Positions 33,255-38,370 of a stretch of DNA of 38,370 bases are shown here, one piece after another (position 1 is the first letter of the stretch; every line of letters starts with the position of its first letter). The translations under genes and the position numbers were made by a program. The notes below the pieces were generated by a model. It did not search any database. It was not told where the DNA came from and saw only the letters and a list, made by a program, of their open reading frames with translations. Source of the stretch: Moraxellaceae bacterium UBA2031 (GTDB lineage: Bacteria > Pseudomonadota > Gammaproteobacteria > Pseudomonadales > Moraxellaceae); contig DDBN01000075.1 in assembly GCA_002333145.1 (NCBI GenBank), forward strand, positions 20,311-58,680, in the 5' to 3' direction.

Positions 33255-34466
33255 ATGCGTCGTGTAGTGATTTCAGGACTGGGCATTGTTTCCAGCTTAG
33301 GTAATGATAAGGCCAGCGTTACTGAAAGCCTGCGCTTCGGCAAGTCCGGCATCCGATCCAACCCTATCTATGCCGAAATGGGTTTTCGCAGCCAGATCAG
33401 TGGCCGTCCTGATATCGATCTTGATGCGCTAATCGATCGCAAAGATAAACGCTTTATGGGCGATGCCGCTGCCTATGCCGCTGTTGCCATGCAGCAAGCC
33501 ATCGCCGATGCCGGGCTGCCACCAGAACTGGTATCGCAACCCCGTACGGGTGTTATCGCTGGATCAGGTGGAGCCTCATCACTGAATCAGGTAGACGCCG
33601 CCGATATCGCGCGCAATAAAGGCGTGAAGCGTATTGGGCCGTACATGGTGCCGCGCACCATGAGCAGTACTATCTCTGCCTGCTTGTCGACCACATTCAA
33701 GATCAAAGGTGTGAACTACTCCATCGCCTCTGCATGCGCTACTAGCTCTCACTGCATCGGCAATGCCATGGAGCAAATCATCCTTGGCAAGCAAGACATC
33801 GTGTTTGCCGGTGGTGGCGAAGAAGAAAGCTGGGCTCAGTCCTGCCTGTTTGATGCCATGGGTGCCATGTCCAGCAAATACAACGACTCACCCGAAAAAG
33901 CATCCCGCGCTTATGACGCAAACCGTGATGGTTTTGTTATTGCCGGGGGCGCCGGCATTGTTGTGCTGGAAGAGTATGAACACGCTATCAAGCGCGGCGC
34001 TCATATTTATGCTGAAGTCGTTGGCTATGGTGCTACGTCCGATGGCTACGACATGGTTGCACCGAGCGGAGAAGGTGCTAAGCGCTGCATGGAGCAAGCA
34101 CTGGCCACCGTCGATACGCCGATTGACTACATCAATGCACATGGCACCTCTACTCCTGTAGGCGATGCGGCGGAGTTGCGTGCAGTTCGTGAAGTGTTCG
34201 GTAGCAACAGCCCAAAGATCAGCTCAACCAAATCCCTCTCCGGTCACTCGCTGGGTGCCGCGGGCGTACAGGAGGCTATTTACTGCTTGCTGATGCTGGA
34301 AGGCGATTTTGTTGCCGGATCAGTCAATATCGAAACCCTCGACCCGGCAGCTGAAGGCATGAATGTTGTGCTGAAAACTATCGAGAACGCAGGCCTGAAA
34401 ACTGTCATGTCCAATAGCTTTGGTTTTGGCGGCACCAACGCCACGCTAGTGATGCGAAAGCTCTAA
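33255..34466 (+). CDS. fabB: 3-oxoacyl-ACP synthase I
   Basis: This condensing enzyme elongates cis-unsaturated acyl-ACPs. It has 403 residues. The catalytic triad is Cys161 (SIASACATSSHC), His296 (NAHGTSTPVGD) and His331 (SLSGHSLGAAG). The C-terminus has the usual NSFGFGGTNATLVM. GAGGATCGATC precedes the ATG, giving a Shine-Dalgarno at good spacing. It forms an operon with fabA and ends at a bidirectional terminator shared with tilS. Confidence 0.98.
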   Translation: MRRVVISGLGIVSSLGNDKASVTESLRFGKSGIRSNPIYAEMGFRSQISGRPDIDLDALIDRKDKRFMGDAAAYAAVAMQQAIADAGLPPELVSQPRTGVIAGSGGASSLNQVDAADIARNKGVKRIGPYMVPRTMSSTISACLSTTFKIKGVNYSIASACATSSHCIGNAMEQIILGKQDIVFAGGGEEESWAQSCLFDAMGAMSSKYNDSPEKASRAYDANRDGFVIAGGAGIVVLEEYEHAIKRGAHIYAEVVGYGATSDGYDMVAPSGEGAKRCMEQALATVDTPIDYINAHGTSTPVGDAAELRAVREVFGSNSPKISSTKSLSGHSLGAAGVQEAIYCLLMLEGDFVAGSVNIETLDPAAEGMNVVLKTIENAGLKTVMSNSFGFGGTNATLVMRKL

Positions 34467-34482
34467 TATTTCGCCATGATGT

Positions 34483-34511
34483 AAAAAGGCCGCATTTACT
34501 GCGGCCTTTTT
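34483..34511. terminator. Bidirectional intrinsic terminator between fabB and tilS
   Basis: AAAAAGGCCGC at 34483-34493 pairs with GCGGCCTTTTT at 34501-34511 around a 7-base loop. A and T tracts on both sides serve the convergent fabB and tilS genes. Confidence 0.92.
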
Positions 34512-34513
34512 AT

Positions 34514-35824
34514 TTACGTCGCACCACTCACTGCTGGCTCCAGCATAAGCTGTATTCCGTTTGGCCACTCCGGTGAGCGCAGTGAAGTTCCTGCTACCGC
34601 GACAAGTGCATCCCCGCAGAAAAGTAACGGCAATCGGTTACGCTCCCATGGGGGGATAGCTGATGCCTGCAACAGCTTTTTAAGGTCATGGGTCATGCCT
34701 CGCCCGCTCAAGCGCTCCCCACCCTGCCGAAAGCGAACACGCACGTGGATATGAATGTCGCCAGTTGACTCAACCCTCAAATACCGGCCATCCGGCAACA
34801 TTAAGGGCGCCAACATGTCCCAATTAGTAGCCCACTTCTGCTCTATATCCTGTCGCGGAGCCATGGCATAGAGATGCTGACGATAGCGACGAACCTCACA
34901 ACCAGTCCAAGCCAGTCGTGGTGCAGCATCTTCTCGTGCGGTTATGACCGCAGAGGTAATCTGATGAAGCACTGCTTCATCCGGTAGCCTGAAACCCTGC
35001 TGCTTCAACCAGTATCGTAAAACCAATCCCTGCTTGCCTGAAGACAACGCTTGCACCGCAGGAATGAGTAAACGCTGCTGGCCATCAATACAGACAGCCG
35101 CAAGCTCTTCTGCCAACTCCTGTAATAGCTGATCTGCTTCCTGCATACGTCGAGCAGTGGCCGCCAGTGTCGTTACCGCTGCGGGCCATTGTTGCTGCAA
35201 AGCAGGCAGGATGTCATGGCGCAGGAAATTTCGAGAAAACCGTGTGTCCGTGTTGGACTCATCATCTATCCACGTCAATTCATGCTGCCGGGCGTATTGC
35301 TCGAGAGCCCCTCTGGAGACACCCAACAACGGTCGCCATAGCGGCCAGTTATCACCTTCCGGAGCATTGATCGTTGAGACACCCCGCATAGCACTTAAGC
35401 CCGCCACGCCTGATCCTCGTAGCAAGCGGAACAACACGGTTTCTGCTTGATCATTCTGATGCTGGGCCAACAATAGGGCATCTCCTGCCTGTAGTTGCCC
35501 GCATAACGCATCACGCCTTACCAGCCTGGCCGCCGCTTCAAGACTCGCCGTCCGCATGACTTCTACCTGCCGTACCGTGCAGGGAATCTGCCATGAAGCA
35601 CAAACTGCCATTGCATGATTAGCCCAAGCATCTGCATTCGAGCTTAATCCGTGATGAATATGCACTGCCAGCAACTCACGTTTGTGTGCCGACTGCATCT
35701 GCATGAGCAAGTGCAGTAAGACTGTCGAATCCAGCCCACCGGAAAAGCCCACTACAAGTCGCTGTATATACGGAGACCGGCACAGGGCATTATCCAGAAA
35801 CTTTTTAAATGCTAGCTCAGGCAT
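34514..35824 (-). CDS. tilS: tRNA(Ile)-lysidine synthase
   Basis: This enzyme converts C34 of the CAU-anticodon tRNA-Ile to lysidine, so that it reads AUA. It has 436 residues. The ATP-pyrophosphatase PP-loop SGGLDS is at 28-33. HHGLSSNADAWANHA and LLAQHQNDQAETVLFRLLRGSGVAGLSAM match the N-terminal catalytic domain. The C-terminal domain has the TilS_C segment VRVRFRQGGERL. The ATG is at 35824. It is immediately downstream of accA, with a terminator between them. Confidence 0.96.
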   Translation of the reverse strand: MPELAFKKFLDNALCRSPYIQRLVVGFSGGLDSTVLLHLLMQMQSAHKRELLAVHIHHGLSSNADAWANHAMAVCASWQIPCTVRQVEVMRTASLEAAARLVRRDALCGQLQAGDALLLAQHQNDQAETVLFRLLRGSGVAGLSAMRGVSTINAPEGDNWPLWRPLLGVSRGALEQYARQHELTWIDDESNTDTRFSRNFLRHDILPALQQQWPAAVTTLAATARRMQEADQLLQELAEELAAVCIDGQQRLLIPAVQALSSGKQGLVLRYWLKQQGFRLPDEAVLHQITSAVITAREDAAPRLAWTGCEVRRYRQHLYAMAPRQDIEQKWATNWDMLAPLMLPDGRYLRVESTGDIHIHVRVRFRQGGERLSGRGMTHDLKKLLQASAIPPWERNRLPLLFCGDALVAVAGTSLRSPEWPNGIQLMLEPAVSGAT

Positions 35825-35850
35825 AACGGCAAAATAACAATCCCATCAAG

Positions 35851-35874
35851 AAAAACGCCGGCAAAAGCCGGCGT
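35851..35874 (-). terminator. Intrinsic terminator of accA
   Basis: ACGCCGGC at 35855-35862 pairs with GCCGGCGT at 35867-35874 around AAAA. The A5 run before it gives T5 on the minus strand. It lies 20 bases after the accA stop and 27 bases upstream of the tilS start. Confidence 0.88.
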
Positions 35875-35893
35875 CTTAAATAGCACAAACGCA

Positions 35894-36844
35894 TCACTCA
35901 ATACCGTAGCTCATCAAACGCTCATAGCGGCGCTTAAGTAATGCCGGCGAATCCAAACTGCGCAATTTTTTGAGCTGACGGATCAGCGACTTACGCAGGC
36001 TATCAGAGATCGCATCCATATCGCGATGCGCACCACCCAATGGCTCTCGCACCAACTCATCAACAAAGCCGAGTTCCTTCAGTCGCTCGGCAGTCAGCCC
36101 CATGGCCTCAGCTGCTTCTGGTGCTTTTTCAGAGGTTTTCCAGAGAATCGAAGCACAACCCTCCGGCGAAATAACCGAATAAGTGCTGTATTGCAGCATG
36201 AGCAGGCTGTCACAAACACCAATAGCCAATGCACCGCCGGATCCACCCTCACCAATCACTGTCGAAATAATTGGGGTTTTCAGGCGCGACATGACCGCCA
36301 GATTTCGGGCGATGGCCTCACTCTGGCCACGTTCCTCCGCATCAATACCGGGATATGCGCCCGGGGTATCAATAAAGGTGAGGATCGGCAACTGATAACG
36401 CTCTGCCATCTCCATCAGACGCAACGCCTTACGATAACCTTCCGGCTTAGGCATACCAAAGTTGCGTAAAACTTTCTCCTTTACGCTACGGCCCTTCTGG
36501 TGACCGATCACCATCACCGGCTCACCCTGAATGCGTGCCGTTCCACCAATAATGGCCGCATCATCGCCAAATGTTCGATCACCATGCAGTTCATCAAAAT
36601 CGGTAAATATACGGTCGATATAATCCAACATATAAGGGCGACGTGGATGGCGTGCCAATTGCGAAACCTGCCAGGCTGACAAATTAGAAAAAATCTCTTC
36701 CGTCAGCTTGAGACTCTTGTCTCCAAGGCGGGTGATTTCTTCACTAATGTTAAGGCCAGTACCCGAGCCAACCAACTTGAGGCCTTCGATCTTGGCCTCT
36801 AGCTCAGCGATCGGCTGTTCAAAATCCAGATAATTCGGGTTCAT
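35894..36844 (-). CDS. accA: Acetyl-CoA carboxylase carboxyltransferase subunit alpha
   Basis: With AccD this subunit transfers CO2 from carboxybiotin to acetyl-CoA, giving malonyl-CoA for fatty-acid synthesis. From the ATG at 36844 it has 316 residues and starts MNPNYLDFEQPIAELEAKI, aligning with the start of E. coli AccA. An ATG at 36853 directly abuts GAGGA, while 36844 is 9 bases from it, so the latter is preferred. Conserved segments are RPYMLDYIDRIFTDFDELHG, GHQKGR, PGAYPGIDAEERGQSEAIA and GEGGSGGALAIG. It follows dnaE, as in E. coli, with 179 bases between. Confidence 0.97.
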   Translation of the reverse strand: MNPNYLDFEQPIAELEAKIEGLKLVGSGTGLNISEEITRLGDKSLKLTEEIFSNLSAWQVSQLARHPRRPYMLDYIDRIFTDFDELHGDRTFGDDAAIIGGTARIQGEPVMVIGHQKGRSVKEKVLRNFGMPKPEGYRKALRLMEMAERYQLPILTFIDTPGAYPGIDAEERGQSEAIARNLAVMSRLKTPIISTVIGEGGSGGALAIGVCDSLLMLQYSTYSVISPEGCASILWKTSEKAPEAAEAMGLTAERLKELGFVDELVREPLGGAHRDMDAISDSLRKSLIRQLKKLRSLDSPALLKRRYERLMSYGIE

Positions 36845-37023
36845 GCCATCCATTCCTCACACGGACGCCCCGGGATGCAAGGGCGCGATATCAAGCGGCG
36901 ACGCACGGAGATTGTGGCTCCGCACCACCGTTAGTGCTCAACAGTTTACTCGGGTCACCGGCATGACGCGAATCATCCGTTAACTCGAAATTGCTGCTAT
37001 TCATTTCAGGCCAAACTGCCCTA

Positions 37024-38370
37024 TCAATACAGCACTTGGACCGATTCTTTACCTAATTGCTGGCGCAAGCGCTTGAGAAGATCCTCACCAGGGTTCACAC
37101 GCCAGTCATCCCCCAGCCGTAAAGTAGCTTCAACATCGGGTCGGCGATAATGTAAACGAATCACGGCCCCCTTTTGCCCCGCCGCAGGACGGTGCCCCTC
37201 TAGCAACTGTTTCAAGTCGTGCACAAAGCGGGGGGCCATGCTGGCGGCATCAACACGGATCTCTAAACCACGACTACGATTGGTACGTGCCTCGGCAAGA
37301 GTCATCACTTTACGAACGACCATCTTAAGACCACCGGCATATTCGTCATGGCTAACCTCGCCCTCCACCACGACTACCGTATCCTTCACCATCAAGTGAC
37401 GAAACTGCTCATAGGCATCACTAAACAGCGCAACCTCGATACGTCCGGTGCGGTCATCTAACGTGACAAACGCGCGCGACCCACGCTGGCCCTTTTGGAT
37501 ACGGCTGGCGAGAACCAGGCCTGCTACTGTTGTTACCACGCCTCGGCGTGTCGGCTGCAAATCAGACAAACGCTGCTCAACAAAGTGTGACAACTCACTC
37601 TCGTATTGATCAATCGGGTGACCCGTTAGGTAAAGACCAAGCGTGTCTTTCTCCGCCGTCAGACGTTCATCATCCGTCCACGGTGGGGCATCAATAAATT
37701 CACCACTGGGTGCCTCTTCAACCACATCGCCAAAAAGATCGACGATTCCGGCATCCGCATTACGCGCCTGCTGCTCAGCCGCCGCTACCGCTTCATCGAG
37801 CGAAGCCATGATGATGCCGCGATGAGGCCCAAGCCCATCAAGTGCACCCGCACGAACCAATCCTTCTAGCGTTCGCTTATTACTCTTGCGTAGATCCACT
37901 CGACGACAAAAATCAAAGAGATCTTTATAGCTACCATCGACCTCTCGCGACTGCACAACATTATCGATAGGGCCTTCACCTACCCCTTTGATTGCCCCAA
38001 GACCATAGATAATGGTGCCTTCATCCGTGGTCACGAACTTATAACGACTAAGGTTCACATCGGGTGGCGAGATTTTTAGCTTCATCTCGCGACACTCTTC
38101 GATAAAGGTCACAATTTTGTCAGTGTTATGCATTTCAGATGACAGTACTGCCGCCATAAACTCTGCCGGGTAATGTACTTTGAGCCAAGCCGTCTGATAA
38201 GACACCAACGCATACGCAGCAGAGTGCGATTTGTTAAAGCCGTAACCTGCGAATTTTTCCATGAGATCAAAGATATGGCCGGCAAGATCGACATCAATCT
38301 TCTGCACCTCGGCACCCGCCATAAACTTGACGCGTTCCTTGGCCATTTCTTCGGGCTTTTTCTTACCCAT
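37024..38370 (-). CDS. dnaE: DNA polymerase III subunit alpha, C-terminal part (runs off the window)
   Basis: This is the last ~448 residues of the replicative polymerase, which should be about 1,160 residues in full. The apparent first methionine (MGKKKPEEMAKERVKF) is internal, in the finger domain. Next come KFAGYGFNKSHSAAYALVSY and GLGAIKGVGEGPID, the helix-hairpin-helix region for duplex DNA binding, an internal LFGD region, and the OB-fold starting at TTVAGLVLASRIQKGQRGSR. The C-terminal tau-binding part is present and ends in VQVLY. The missing 5' part lies beyond the right edge. Confidence 0.97.
   Translation of the reverse strand: MGKKKPEEMAKERVKFMAGAEVQKIDVDLAGHIFDLMEKFAGYGFNKSHSAAYALVSYQTAWLKVHYPAEFMAAVLSSEMHNTDKIVTFIEECREMKLKISPPDVNLSRYKFVTTDEGTIIYGLGAIKGVGEGPIDNVVQSREVDGSYKDLFDFCRRVDLRKSNKRTLEGLVRAGALDGLGPHRGIIMASLDEAVAAAEQQARNADAGIVDLFGDVVEEAPSGEFIDAPPWTDDERLTAEKDTLGLYLTGHPIDQYESELSHFVEQRLSDLQPTRRGVVTTVAGLVLASRIQKGQRGSRAFVTLDDRTGRIEVALFSDAYEQFRHLMVKDTVVVVEGEVSHDEYAGGLKMVVRKVMTLAEARTNRSRGLEIRVDAASMAPRFVHDLKQLLEGHRPAAGQKGAVIRLHYRRPDVEATLRLGDDWRVNPGEDLLKRLRQQLGKESVQVLY

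Overview
This window looks like core chromosome of a gammaproteobacterium, most likely in the Pseudomonadales and perhaps near Moraxellaceae. That placement is inference. It rests on gene content: fabA-fabB, plsB, an Fnr/Anr-type regulator beside uspE, a CyaB-type membrane adenylate cyclase, an AlgP-like histone H1-like protein, rsmJ, and a dnaE-accA-tilS order known from Gammaproteobacteria. I found no tRNA, rRNA, insertion sequence, prophage, CRISPR array or toxin-antitoxin pair. Almost every gene belongs to a known family, and I found no convincing undescribed multi-gene system. The least explained DNA is an AT-rich stretch at 25.5-26.05 kb.

Layout. 1-4.3 kb: an SDR dehydrogenase, a HIT protein, an AraC regulator divergent from a membrane fatty-acid desaturase, and a glycine-zipper envelope protein. 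4.5-8 kb: a minus-strand beta-oxidation operon (thiolase, then the hydratase/hydroxyacyl-CoA dehydrogenase). 8.2-10.1 kb: uspE divergent from fnr. 10.1-12.3 kb: a DUF962 membrane protein, a CyaB-type adenylate cyclase, and a convergent orphan Hpt protein. 12.4-17.2 kb: an unknown small protein, a patatin-like lipase, tesB, corA and an HSL-type esterase. 17.3-19.8 kb: plsB. 19.9-24.6 kb: a tightly packed minus-strand operon yoaA-tsaB-thioesterase-uppP-rsmJ. 24.7-26.1 kb: the histone H1-like gene and the AT-rich island. 26.1-28 kb: hemH and adk. 28.1-32.4 kb: ccmF-ccmG-ccmH-ccmI. 32.6-34.5 kb: fabA-fabB. 34.5-38.4 kb: tilS, accA and the 3' part of dnaE, which runs off the right edge.

How the genes fit together. 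Acyl-chain chemistry dominates. Malonyl-CoA supply (accA), unsaturated fatty-acid synthesis (fabA, fabB), post-synthetic desaturation, acyl transfer to glycerol-3-phosphate (plsB), lipid or ester hydrolysis (patatin, esterase, TesB, a YbgC-like thioesterase) and beta-oxidation all occur within 38 kb. A second theme is redox and respiration: Fnr with its [4Fe-4S] cysteines, cytochrome c maturation and ferrochelatase. A third is signalling: cAMP synthesis, phosphotransfer and UspE. Many genes end in strong GC hairpins with T tracts, several of them bidirectional between convergent genes.

Several starts were moved inward from the longest open frame because a Shine-Dalgarno sequence sits correctly before an internal start: thiolase, uspE, hpt, the 12457 gene, uppP, hemH and accA. 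For fnr, cyaB and the FadB-like gene, family length or an ATG replacing TTG/GTG decided the start.
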